A DNA stretch of 64,000 nt, taken from Terrimonas sp964445775. Lineage in GTDB: Bacteria; Bacteroidota; Bacteroidia; Chitinophagales; Chitinophagaceae. Location: the NCBI GenBank assembly GCA_964445775.1, contig CAYUMH010000002.1, forward strand, positions 1 through 64,000. The letters run 5' to 3'. The position numbers and the translations under genes are program-made. The notes beneath the pieces are model-generated. The model saw only the letters and a list, made by a program, of their open reading frames with translations. It did no database searches and had not been told where the DNA came from. Below are positions 9,126 through 17,404 of this stretch, piece by piece (the stretch's first letter is position 1; each line of letters begins with the position of its first letter).

Positions 9126-9185
9126 ATGTCATTGCTCAGGGAGCTAACAAATCGCTGTCGCAACCCAAACACTAACGTTTATTAG
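9126..9185 (+). CDS. Possible 19-residue leader peptide or chance ORF
   Basis: An ATG sits 9 nt after a perfect Shine-Dalgarno AGGAGG, which is unusual in Bacteroidota. The ORF MSLLRELTNRCRNPNTNVY ends at TAG 95 bp before a strong intrinsic terminator. There is no similarity I recognise. It may be coincidence. Confidence 0.2.
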   Translation: MSLLRELTNRCRNPNTNVY

Positions 9186-9279
9186 TAATACACTATACCA
9201 TACAGGCCGCAGGGCCCGATGGAAAATTTTCAGCTCATCCAATCTTTTAGAACAGTAACATTGGGATTCTAAAATTCGA

Positions 9280-9310
9280 GTCGTGTTGTTTCTACAACAC
9301 GACTTTTTTT
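9280..9310 (+). terminator. Strong orphan intrinsic terminator
   Basis: A perfect 10-bp stem (GTCGTGTTGT/ACAACACGAC) with loop TTCT is followed by seven T residues. No plus-strand protein gene ends within 2.4 kb upstream, so it probably ends a small RNA or attenuates a leader. Confidence 0.8.
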
Positions 9311-9779
9311 GTACGCCTGCTCCCTGTTTTATGAACGCATTGTTATCTTTTCCAAAACCGTAAAAATGTTTCCCGCTTTGGCCAACAATCAGTTAGCTAT
9401 ATTGTTAGTTTTGCATTGCTTGTTTAAAAAACGATAAACTTAATGGGCCATGCCTGGTTTTACTTTTGTTAGCAGTTGCAAAAGTTTTTCGGGCGTGTGC
9501 CCGCCTATTCGGTTAATAAACAATTGTTTAAGTCGAATTTTTTGTTAGCTGTACCGGTTACCCACCTCCTTTATTTATATATTGCCGGGCCGGTTTCTGA
9601 CCATAAGTGCGGATAAGAAGCAAAAAATTATTTTCTTTGCGCAAAATTAACCGATACAGCCGGCCAATTGTTTTACTAACCGGCAGTAATATAGTTAAAC
9701 CGGCCTACGCACTGTAAAAACAACATTGATAAGCCACTACCATTTACTTTTTAATTATGGCCCCGGCCATTCATACGTT

Positions 9780-10784
9780 ATGATACAGACAGATATTTGC
9801 ATAATCGGAGCAGGCCCTGTGGGTCTTTTTGCCGTATTTGAAGCAGGTTTATTAAAAATGCGCTGCCACCTGGTAGATGCACTGCCCCAGATCGGTGGCC
9901 AGCTTTCTGAAATTTACCCGCAAAAACCTATTTACGATATTCCGGGCTTTCCTTCTATCAATGCACAGGAACTGGTAGATAACCTGATGAAACAGATTGA
10001 ACCTTTTAAACCCACGTTTACACTGGGTGAAAGGGTTGAGACCGTAAACCGCCAGGAAGATAAATCCTTTATACTGCGTACCAACGAGGGAACCGAGATA
10101 CACTGTAAGGTAATTGTTATTGCAGCCGGCTTAGGCAGCTTTGAGCCCCGTAAACCGGCCATCGAAAAGCTGGAGGAGTTTGAAGGTAAGGGTGTAGCCT
10201 ATATGGTAAAAAATCCTGAACATTTCCGCAATAAAAAAATTGTACTGGCCGGTGGTGGCGACAGCGCCCTGGACTGGACCATCTTTTTATCAGATGTAGC
10301 CGAAAGGGTTACCCTGGTTCACCGTGGTGAAACCTTCAGAGGTGCGCCGGACAGTGCTGAAAAGGTATTTGAAATGGCCAAGGAAGGTAAGATTGACCTG
10401 GTATTGAAATCAAATATTACCAAAATTGATGGTAACGGCCAGTTAAAAGAAGTACATATTACCTCTACCGAAGGCGCTGCCAGTGTAGTAGCGGCCGATC
10501 ACCTGATTCCGCTGTTTGGACTAAGTCCAAAACTGGGACCTATTGCCGAGTGGGGTTTGCAAATTGATAAATCACAGATCACCGTTGATACTACCGACTA
10601 CAGTACCAATGTAGAAGGTATCTATGCTATTGGTGATATTAATACCTATACCGGTAAATTAAAACTGATACTTTGCGGGTTTCATGAAGGTGCCATTATG
10701 ATGCAAAGCGCCTTTAAACATGTATTCCCCGATCAGCGCTTAAGTTTTAAATACACTACCGTAAACGGTGTAAACGCATTCTAA
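9780..10784 (+). CDS. Ferredoxin--NADP reductase, thioredoxin reductase-like type
   Basis: This 334-residue flavoprotein should transfer electrons between NADPH and ferredoxin. It has the FAD-binding IIGAGPVGLFA (about 8-18), QIGGQLSEIYPQ and the NAD(P) motif LAGGGDSALDW. It lacks the CxxC disulfide of true thioredoxin reductases and ends with AIGDINTYTGKLKL, as in type 2 ferredoxin-NADP reductases (YumC-like). The ATG at 9780 is used, not the TTG at 9726, because the FAD fold begins a few residues later. The next gene but one terminator away is a [2Fe-2S] ferredoxin, the likely partner. Confidence 0.9.
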   Translation: MIQTDICIIGAGPVGLFAVFEAGLLKMRCHLVDALPQIGGQLSEIYPQKPIYDIPGFPSINAQELVDNLMKQIEPFKPTFTLGERVETVNRQEDKSFILRTNEGTEIHCKVIVIAAGLGSFEPRKPAIEKLEEFEGKGVAYMVKNPEHFRNKKIVLAGGGDSALDWTIFLSDVAERVTLVHRGETFRGAPDSAEKVFEMAKEGKIDLVLKSNITKIDGNGQLKEVHITSTEGAASVVAADHLIPLFGLSPKLGPIAEWGLQIDKSQITVDTTDYSTNVEGIYAIGDINTYTGKLKLILCGFHEGAIMMQSAFKHVFPDQRLSFKYTTVNGVNAF

Positions 10785-10789
10785 AATAC

Positions 10790-10815
10790 AGCCCCTCATC
10801 CTGAGGGGCTTTTTA
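10790..10815 (+). terminator. Terminator after ferredoxin reductase
   Basis: A 9-bp stem (AGCCCCTCA/TGAGGGGCT), loop TCC, then TTTTTATT. It starts 5 nt after the stop codon, so the ferredoxin gene downstream is probably transcribed separately. Confidence 0.85.
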
Positions 10816-10875
10816 TTATATTACCAGCTTCAGCACGCTTATCTGCTGCTGTTGCGCGACGCCCTAACAGTAATG

Positions 10876-10893
10876 TTGAGGGTCGCACTCTTC
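10876..10893 (-). repeat. Diverged copy of GAAGTGTGCGACGCAA element
   Basis: On the minus strand the sequence GAAGAGTGCGACCC, preceded by CAATAGCATT, resembles the repeat cores at 26737, 40457 and 59583. It is the least certain member of this dispersed family. Confidence 0.4.
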
Positions 10894-10930
10894 AACTGCC
10901 GGAATGCTATTGAACACTCTTTACTTCTCC

Positions 10931-10996
10931 AATTTATAATTCAACATTCATAATTCATCATTCATAACTCATCATTCACTATCAACTATTATTCAT
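10931..10996. repeat. ATTCATCATTCATAA-type low-complexity repeat
   Basis: Short repeats of ATTCATAATTCATCATTC and relatives fill the space upstream of the ferredoxin gene. The same family recurs at 13971-14022, 31822-31876 and 33159-33180, always between genes. Confidence 0.6.
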
Positions 10997-11033
10997 TTAG
11001 CGTAATTTGCAGCTTCAAACTGCATACACGAAC

Positions 11034-11369
11034 ATGAATAGCATTGCATTTACCGTAGAGAACAAGCATGGTGAACGGAAAGAGATAGAAATACCCGACG
11101 ATATGGGCCTGAGCCTGATGGAAGCGTTAAAGGCCAGCGAATACAATATACTGGCCACCTGTGGCGGCATGGCTTTATGTGCTACCTGTCATGTACAGGT
11201 ATTACAGGGCTTTGACAACCTGCCTGCTATTGGCGATGCAGAATATGATATGCTGGACACTTTACCCGATCTTACACCTGAAAGCAGGCTGGCCTGCCAG
11301 TTAAAGATAAGCGAGGAATTAAGCGGGGCTGTTTTTCGCTTAATGGACGAAAGCGATGATGAACTGTAA
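11034..11369 (+). CDS. [2Fe-2S] ferredoxin (adrenodoxin type)
   Basis: A small soluble electron carrier of 111 residues. The cluster ligands are visible as CGGMALCATC (C-x5-C-x2-C) plus a later Cys in SRLACQL, the adrenodoxin/ISC-ferredoxin pattern rather than the plant type. Together with the reductase 250 bp upstream it probably forms an NADPH-ferredoxin electron-transfer pair. The start at 11034 (MNSIAFTV) fits the family; the longer ORF from 11007 adds non-conserved residues. Confidence 0.92.
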   Translation: MNSIAFTVENKHGERKEIEIPDDMGLSLMEALKASEYNILATCGGMALCATCHVQVLQGFDNLPAIGDAEYDMLDTLPDLTPESRLACQLKISEELSGAVFRLMDESDDEL

Positions 11370-11425
11370 GGCTGGATGCCTTTTGCATACTATATTGCAG
11401 TAATTATTTACTAAAAGATTTTGTT

Positions 11426-13201
11426 TTGATCCCATACACGTCCTTACTGGAAAACTATACTGCAAAAGCCCGCACTCTCAACCAACGTTTACGAGCACTT
11501 AGTTTTGTACGCCTGTTTCTATTTGCCGCTTTTATTTACTGTGGTTATAAAAGCATGCGAACGGGTGACAGCTTGTTCATTATCGGTACCATTGTTTTTT
11601 TTATTGCCTTCCTGCTCATCGTTCGGTTATACGATAAACTGGAGGGCATTACTGCTTTTTATAAAGCACTGGTGCGCATTAATAAAGATGAAATAGCTTT
11701 TCTTTCCGGCGAGCCCTCCATGTATGCCAGTGGTAGTGAATACACCAATCCGCAGCATCCCTACTCTTACGACCTTGATATTTTTGGAGAGCGTGGTTTA
11801 TATGCTTACCTGAACCGTTGCAGTACGGCTTTTGGTCGCGATGCGTTGGCGCAAAACCTGTTACACCCCGATACCACAGCCATTAAACAACGCCAGGAAG
11901 CTATTGCTGAATTAAGTGGTAAAATTGAATTCAGGCAGCACCTGCAGGCTTACGGCAGTATGCACGAAACAAAAGACAAAGAACTGCGGGATTTAAAAGC
12001 CTGGGTACAATCGCCGGTAGGCTTTAAAAACAAAGCACTTTACTATAGCCTGTTATTGTTTCCGCTGGCAACGGTGGGCAGCCTGGTATATTATTTTGTT
12101 ACCGGCAATGATAAGGGCGCCGACCTGTTTTATGTTCTCTTTGTTGTCAACCTCATCATCTCCTTTGCCTTTGGCCGTAATATAGCAGCACATTTATCCG
12201 TGTCTACTTCTGTAAACAAATTGCTGCAGCAATATGCCGGCCAGTTAAAACTGATCGAGCAGGAAAAATTTGAATCGCCTTTGCTACAGGCCTGGCAGCA
12301 ACGTATCACTACCCAGCAGGGTACCGCCTCAAAATCTATCGGCACATTGGCCAGCCTGTTCAATTATTTAGAAACGGTAGTGAATTTACTGGTGAGTATT
12401 TTATTAAACGGTATTGTCCAATTTCATGTACACGTTTTATACAAACTGGAAAGATGGAAAGAACAGAACGGTAATAAAATCTTTGACTGGCTGCAATTGT
12501 TAGGTGATATGGAAGCCCTGAACAGTTTTGCCAACCTGGCCCATAATAACCCTGATTTTTGTACCCCGGAGCTAAGTGCTACCGAAACACTGAGCGCCGA
12601 TAATATGGGTCACCTGCTGATACGTAAAGAGAAGAGAGTAAGCAACAGTGTTTCCTTTGCCGGTGAAAAGTTTATGATACTGACCGGCTCCAACATGTCG
12701 GGTAAGAGCACTTTTTTGCGCACCCTGGGGGTTAACCTGCTGCTGGCCCGCAGCGGCAGCATGGTATGTGCCACACGTTTTGAATTTTATCCTTACGATG
12801 TGTATGTGAGTATGCGCATTACCGATTCCCTGCAGGACAGTGAATCCTTCTTTTATGCCGAGTTAAAAAGACTGGAGACCATCATAGCGCATTTACAGGC
12901 CGGTAATAAGACCTTTATATTACTGGACGAAATACTACGCGGTACCAACAGTAACGACAAACGTAACGGCACCATCGGCTTAATACGCAAACTGCAACGT
13001 ATGCAGGCCTGCGGCATTATTGCCACCCACGATGTGGTAGTGGCCGATCTGATACAGGAGTACCCCGGTTATATCAGCAACAATTGTTTTGAATCGGAAA
13101 TTGTGAACGATGAGTTGTTGTTCGACTATAGATTGAAACAGGGTGTTTGTACCAAGCTCAGCGCTTCCTTCCTGATGAAAAAATTAGGCGTTATTGACTA
13201 G
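11426..13201 (+). CDS. Membrane-anchored MutS-like ATPase
   Basis: The C-terminal third is a MutS family V ATPase domain: Walker A GSNMSGKST (421-429), the MutS-specific TDSLQDSESFFYAEL, Walker B FILLDEI (D501/E502) and ATHD. It lacks the mismatch-recognition domain I and instead has two N-terminal membrane segments (about 26-42 and 48-66) and another hydrophobic pair in the middle (about 205-245). Such MutS-related proteins are common in Bacteroidota but their role is not known to me. The start appears to be TTG at 11426; no in-frame ATG precedes it. Its last 18 bp overlap the convergent WYL regulator gene. Confidence 0.85.
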   Translation: MIPYTSLLENYTAKARTLNQRLRALSFVRLFLFAAFIYCGYKSMRTGDSLFIIGTIVFFIAFLLIVRLYDKLEGITAFYKALVRINKDEIAFLSGEPSMYASGSEYTNPQHPYSYDLDIFGERGLYAYLNRCSTAFGRDALAQNLLHPDTTAIKQRQEAIAELSGKIEFRQHLQAYGSMHETKDKELRDLKAWVQSPVGFKNKALYYSLLLFPLATVGSLVYYFVTGNDKGADLFYVLFVVNLIISFAFGRNIAAHLSVSTSVNKLLQQYAGQLKLIEQEKFESPLLQAWQQRITTQQGTASKSIGTLASLFNYLETVVNLLVSILLNGIVQFHVHVLYKLERWKEQNGNKIFDWLQLLGDMEALNSFANLAHNNPDFCTPELSATETLSADNMGHLLIRKEKRVSNSVSFAGEKFMILTGSNMSGKSTFLRTLGVNLLLARSGSMVCATRFEFYPYDVYVSMRITDSLQDSESFFYAELKRLETIIAHLQAGNKTFILLDEILRGTNSNDKRNGTIGLIRKLQRMQACGIIATHDVVVADLIQEYPGYISNNCFESEIVNDELLFDYRLKQGVCTKLSASFLMKKLGVID

Positions 13202-13936
13202 GCTGTTAGTGCGTTGTAACCACTCATTGTATTTTTCATGGCCCTCCATACGTTGCGTATAGTACTCGCTTAAAGTTAATGTGTGGGGCTTAAAGGTTTC
13301 ATCCTGGGTTATTAACTGCGATATACGGTCCAGCCTGAACTCCCGGTAATCCTTACGCAAGCGGCACCAGGCAATCAGGACCCAGTTTTCCCTGGTATTA
13401 TATAAGGCAAAAGGCTCGATCAGTCTTTCGGTACACTCATTTTTATCCGGTGTGGTATACTGTATTTTCACCAGCCGGTAATCGGTCAGTGCCACCTGTA
13501 TGGTTGACAGATAGTTGGTTGAACCCTGGTTGGGATCGCGCCAGAAAGAGATACGGGACGACAAAAAGTTTACCTTGTTCTGTGTATTATAACGCAGTAC
13601 CGATTTTATTTTATTGATGGCATCGGAATAGTGTTTCACAAAAGATTCATCCTTATTACGCAACACCATTTTTTCTGCCGTGATCAGGGCATTGGCTTCG
13701 GCCTCGGTAAACATTACCGGCGGCACTTTATACCCTTCCATTAAAGAATACCCTTTGCCTTCTTCGGTGAGTATGGGCACACCGGAACTTTCCAGTGCCC
13801 GGATATCACGATAAATAGTGCGGATGCTTACGCCGAATTTTTTAGCCAGTTCTGTGGAGGTCAGCAGGCTTTTTGTTTGCAGCAAGGTTAATATGGCGGT
13901 TAACCGTGATAAGCGCTTGGTATCGTTTTGTTCCAT
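13184..13936 (-). CDS. HTH regulator with WYL domain (YafY family)
   Basis: The 250-residue protein has an N-terminal DeoR-like winged helix (KRLSRLTAILTLLQTKSLLT, VSIRTIYRDIRALESSGVPI) and a C-terminal WYL ligand-sensing domain (about 140-225) with NWVLIAWCRLRKDYREFRLD. YafY-type regulators are usually repressors or activators responding to small ligands or nucleic acid. The target is not evident. Its 3' end overlaps the MutS-like gene by 18 bp, tail to tail. Confidence 0.9.
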   Translation of the reverse strand: MEQNDTKRLSRLTAILTLLQTKSLLTSTELAKKFGVSIRTIYRDIRALESSGVPILTEEGKGYSLMEGYKVPPVMFTEAEANALITAEKMVLRNKDESFVKHYSDAINKIKSVLRYNTQNKVNFLSSRISFWRDPNQGSTNYLSTIQVALTDYRLVKIQYTTPDKNECTERLIEPFALYNTRENWVLIAWCRLRKDYREFRLDRISQLITQDETFKPHTLTLSEYYTQRMEGHEKYNEWLQRTNSLVNNA

Positions 13937-13968
13937 AACAAAGAGTAATAGGTCAAAAGTACAAATTC

Positions 13969-14022
<54 letters not shown>

Positions 14023-14121
14023 TCCCGGATAATAAATGATCATTGGAACGAATACTTCATTGTTAACTGTCCGTTGTCAATTGTCAATACGAATATCTTA
14101 TCTTAGCAACAAAACTTTGAT

Positions 14122-14577
14122 ATGTTAACAGCCCGTACAATGGATAGTAAAAAACGTGTGGCATTGGTAGCACATGATAATATGAAGGATGAGTTGATTC
14201 AATGGGCCGTATATAATAAGGAAGCATTAACCAAACATGAGTTGTATGCAACCGGTACCACCGGCACATTACTGGAAGGCGCATTAAACCAGCCGGTTAC
14301 CCGTTTTTTAAGCGGTCCGCTGGGTGGTGATCAGCAAATAGGCGCCGGCATTGCCGAAGGACGTATTGATGTATTGATATTTTTTTGGGACCCGATGGAA
14401 GCACAACCCCACGACCCGGATATTAAAGCCCTGCTAAGGGTGGCTGCCACCTGGAATATACCCACCGCCTGCAACCGTGCCACTGCCGATTTTTTACTTA
14501 CCTCACCATTGATGTACTCCAGCTACCAACCGGTACTGAATGATTACAGCAGTTATATTAACAGGAGACTGAAATAA
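14122..14577 (+). CDS. mgsA: Methylglyoxal synthase
   Basis: MgsA converts dihydroxyacetone phosphate to methylglyoxal and phosphate, a bypass of lower glycolysis. The 151-residue product matches the family end to end: VALVAHDN (active-site His), YATGTTGTLLEG, SGPLGGDQQIGAGIAEGRID (catalytic Asp), FFWDPMEAQPHDPD and NRATADFLLTSP. Starting at 14122 gives MLTARTMDSKKRVALVAHD, which aligns with the N-terminus of the E. coli enzyme. gpsA, which draws on the same substrate, is 8 kb away and probably unlinked. Confidence 0.95.
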   Translation: MLTARTMDSKKRVALVAHDNMKDELIQWAVYNKEALTKHELYATGTTGTLLEGALNQPVTRFLSGPLGGDQQIGAGIAEGRIDVLIFFWDPMEAQPHDPDIKALLRVAATWNIPTACNRATADFLLTSPLMYSSYQPVLNDYSSYINRRLK

Positions 14578-14620
14578 TGTGATAATTTGGAGATGAGGTG
14601 ATTTGAAAATGAATGGAGCC

Positions 14621-14687
14621 ATGGTTCGTGTCTCACGAACCAAAGGTTACAAGCTTAAACAATCATGGTTCGTGAGACACGAACCAT
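14621..14687. repeat. Pair of 21-bp palindromes, mutually inverted
   Basis: Two 21-bp palindromes (14622-14642 and 14666-14686) share 9-bp arms TGGTTCGTG/CACGAACCA. Their centres are TCT and AGA, so each is the exact reverse complement of the other. The pair can form two small hairpins or one large one. It lies between convergent mgsA and the M16 operon and may act as a bidirectional terminator or a REP-like repeat. No long T-run follows. Confidence 0.75.
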
Positions 14688-14726
14688 GACAACTAATATT
14701 GAAACAGGAATAATAATATTATCACA

Positions 14727-16001
14727 TTACACCACTACCAGCTCATAAAAATCCTGCGGCTGTAAATATTTATTAGCCAGCTCACGTAGTTGTTCTGGCG
14801 TTATACTTTTAATGGTTTGAATGGATTTTTGAAAGTAATCATGCTCCAGGCCATGCAGCACTACATTTTTCCAGCGGCCAATGATCTGGAAAGGACCATC
14901 CAGGTCGCCGAGTATAGAACCCAGCAAATAGTTTTTTACCAGCAGTAACTCTTCATCATCCACCAGTTCGTCACGCAACAACTGCATTTCTTTGTACACT
15001 TCGGCTATAGTAGCTTCACAAACATCCTTACCGGCCTCAGTACTGATCATCCATGCGTTTTGCTGTAAATGATTCATCAGGTAACTGCCAATACCATAGG
15101 TATAACCTTTTTCCTCGCGTATATTGCTCATTAACCTGGAACCGAAGAAGCCGCCGAATACAGTATTCAATACCTGTGCGGGTGTAAAGTCGGGGTCTTT
15201 ACGGTTAGGGAAAGGCCTTGCCAGGCGAACCGAGCCCTGCACACTGCTTTCGTCGTTATTAATACGGTATTTTTTTTCTGTGGCCGGCTGAATGGCAATA
15301 GGAGAAACCGTTACCGGCTGCACCTGCAGGTCGCCGAAACAATCGTTTAATAATTGTTCCAGGTTACCGGGTAAACGACCGGCAACAAATAGTATCAGCT
15401 TGCCCTGCTGGTAATATTTTTTATAAAATTGTAATAAAGTATCCCGGTCCAGTTGGTCAAAACTCTCTTCACGGGTAAAACGGCCATACGGATGTTGCTC
15501 ACCAAAAAGATAGGTATCAATTAAACGCCCTGCTACAAAATCACTTTTTTTAAGGTTTACCTGCAAACGCTGTTTCATGGTTTGTTTGTACAGGTCCAGT
15601 TCCGTATCGGGCATTTGCGCATCGGTGAGTATATCTTTTACCACCGGCAATAACTGGGGCAGGTGTTTGGTAAGTGTGCTTAAAGTAAGCGTAGCGGTTT
15701 CGTTATAACAGGCCCTGTTTAAAAAAGCACCGTAATAATCAATATACTCATTCAACCGGAAGGCATTGTGTTTGGTAGTGCCGCTTTTTAATAAATAATT
15801 GGTGGTAGCGGCTACCAGTGGCTGCTCCTCCATCCAGTTACCGGCATAAAACACACATTCCAGTTGCAACACATCTTCGGCACCGGCATCAATGGTGTAC
15901 ACTTCCACACCATTTTTTAAAACAATTTTTTCGTAAGGTTTTAATTGCAGTTCAAAGTCAATGGCATCAACAATTTTCGGAGCAACACTTCTATCGGGCA
16001 T
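14727..16001 (-). CDS. M16 family peptidase subunit, catalytically inactive type
   Basis: The 424-residue protein has the two-lobed M16 (pitrilysin) fold, but where the zinc motif HxxEH should be it has TNYLLKSGT, so it should not bind zinc. It keeps the substrate-holding segment FFGSRLMSNIREEKGYTYGI (about 276-295), typical of the inactive partner in two-subunit M16B enzymes such as the mitochondrial processing peptidase alpha subunit. It is 40 bp downstream of the active partner in one operon. No signal peptide is seen, so it is probably cytosolic. Confidence 0.9.
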   Translation of the reverse strand: MPDRSVAPKIVDAIDFELQLKPYEKIVLKNGVEVYTIDAGAEDVLQLECVFYAGNWMEEQPLVAATTNYLLKSGTTKHNAFRLNEYIDYYGAFLNRACYNETATLTLSTLTKHLPQLLPVVKDILTDAQMPDTELDLYKQTMKQRLQVNLKKSDFVAGRLIDTYLFGEQHPYGRFTREESFDQLDRDTLLQFYKKYYQQGKLILFVAGRLPGNLEQLLNDCFGDLQVQPVTVSPIAIQPATEKKYRINNDESSVQGSVRLARPFPNRKDPDFTPAQVLNTVFGGFFGSRLMSNIREEKGYTYGIGSYLMNHLQQNAWMISTEAGKDVCEATIAEVYKEMQLLRDELVDDEELLLVKNYLLGSILGDLDGPFQIIGRWKNVVLHGLEHDYFQKSIQTIKSITPEQLRELANKYLQPQDFYELVVV

Positions 16002-16041
16002 TGTAAATATTTTATTCTTGGTATTTTTTAAAACAATTTAG

Positions 16042-17283
16042 TTATTTAGGGTCGGCCATATAGTACAGGGTACTGCTATTGTTCTGCGTAAAAATGGTCT
16101 GTGCCTGTTGCAGTAAGTCAGCGCTGGTTACGGCTGCATATTTACCCAGTTCCTGGTTCATTAAATCGGCATCGCCCAATAACTCGTAATAGGCCAGGCT
16201 GTTGGCACGGCTCATCACGCTCATATCTTCAAAAGCCATCAGGCTTTCTGTTTTATTTTTTACTTTTTCCAGTTCTTTTTCATCAATCTTTTGGGTACGC
16301 ACTTTATCCAGTATCAGCTCTACCGCAGCTTCAGCCACTTCAAAAGTTACACCGTTTACCAGGCGTCCGCTAACAACGGCCAGGCCGGCATCGCTATGAC
16401 CAAAGTGGTAACAATCAATATTGGTAAACAACTGTTGTTCTTTTACCAGTGCCTGGTGCAGTCGGCTCGATGCACCGCCGCCTAAAATATCGGTGAGCAG
16501 GTCAATGGCGTGATAAGCAGGATCCAGCCTTTCGGGCATATGCCATACTTTATAAAAAGCGTTTACCGGTACATCGGCTTTTATTTCCAGCCTGCGGGCA
16601 CTGGTCTGTTGCGGCTCCTGTGGTAAATTCCTGTGATAAGGAGTGCCTGAAGGAATATCACCAAACCATTTTTCGGCCAGTGCTTTTACCTGTGGTACGG
16701 TAACATTACCGGCTACCACCATAATAGCGTTTACCGGGGTATAGTATTTGGCAAAAAAATCTTTTACATCCTGCAATTGTGCATTTTCAATATGCGACAG
16801 TTCCTTACCGATGGTTTGCCATTTATACGGGTGCGTGGTAAAAGCCAGGTTACGCAGTTTTTCCCATACATCGCCATAAGGTTTGTTGATATAATGCTCC
16901 TTAAACTCTTCGGTCACCACCTTACGTTGTACTTCCAGGCTTTTTTCGCTGAAGGCCAGCGATAACATCCTGTCGCTTTCCAGCCAGAAAGCGGTTTCCA
17001 GGTTTTGCGAAGGCAGCTGGATATAGTAGTTGGTAAGATCGTTGGTGGTATACGCATTATTCTCGCCACCGGCCATTTGCAGGGGTTCGTCATAATCTTC
17101 AATATTAACCGATCCGCCAAACATCAGGTGTTCAAATAAATGTGCAAAGCCGGTTTTTTCAGGGTCCTCATCACGGGCACCTACATTGTACATGATGTTT
17201 ACCACGGCCATAGGCGTGGAGTTGTCTTCGTGTACAATTACTTTAAGCCCGTTCTGCAATGTAAATCTTTCAAAATGTATCAT
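16042..17283 (-). CDS. M16 family zinc metallopeptidase, catalytic subunit
   Basis: The 413-residue protein carries the inverted zinc motif H48-LF-E51-H52 with a third ligand in VVTEEFKEHY (E125 or E126). It lacks the R/Y substrate-binding pair seen in its downstream partner, as expected for the active half of a heterodimeric M16B peptidase. The likely role is degradation or processing of peptides in the cell. It is the first gene of a two-gene operon. Confidence 0.93.
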   Translation of the reverse strand: MIHFERFTLQNGLKVIVHEDNSTPMAVVNIMYNVGARDEDPEKTGFAHLFEHLMFGGSVNIEDYDEPLQMAGGENNAYTTNDLTNYYIQLPSQNLETAFWLESDRMLSLAFSEKSLEVQRKVVTEEFKEHYINKPYGDVWEKLRNLAFTTHPYKWQTIGKELSHIENAQLQDVKDFFAKYYTPVNAIMVVAGNVTVPQVKALAEKWFGDIPSGTPYHRNLPQEPQQTSARRLEIKADVPVNAFYKVWHMPERLDPAYHAIDLLTDILGGGASSRLHQALVKEQQLFTNIDCYHFGHSDAGLAVVSGRLVNGVTFEVAEAAVELILDKVRTQKIDEKELEKVKNKTESLMAFEDMSVMSRANSLAYYELLGDADLMNQELGKYAAVTSADLLQQAQTIFTQNNSSTLYYMADPK

Positions 17284-17324
17284 GCCTGGATATAAATAAA
17301 TGATGTGTAAAGGGTATCAACAAT

Positions 17325-17352
17325 AAAAAGGTACGAATTGTTGTACCTTTTT
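17325..17352 (-). terminator. Terminator of the 17405-18334 gene
   Basis: AAAAAGGTAC and GTACCTTTTT form a perfect 10-bp stem with an 8-nt loop. Read on the minus strand it follows the stop codon of the upstream secreted-protein gene by 52 nt and separates it from the M16 operon. Confidence 0.75.
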
Positions 17353-17404
17353 GCCGGTCTGCAAAGATGGAAGAATTTAGGCCAACAATAAAGCAAAATT
17401 TTAT

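Larger units (their letters stand above)
8761..9779. other. 1-kb gene-free region with candidate RNA and motifs
   Basis: No convincing long gene is present. What it holds: GGGTAGTTT on the plus strand at 8949-8957 and its inverted copy at 9075-9083; a C-rich stretch (9025-9088) with repeated TACCC/CTACCC; a tiny ORF behind a perfect AGGAGG (9126-9185); an orphan strong terminator (9280-9310); and two TAnnTTTG boxes pointing right (TAGTTTTG 9406-9413, TACTTTTG 9461-9468) that could start a long leader for the reductase gene at 9780. Confidence 0.55.

Noticed and set aside
9265..9310. tRNA-like T-loop (ATTCGAGTC) before the orphan terminator
   Set aside because: No acceptor, D or anticodon stems can be drawn around it; the hairpin is a plain terminator.
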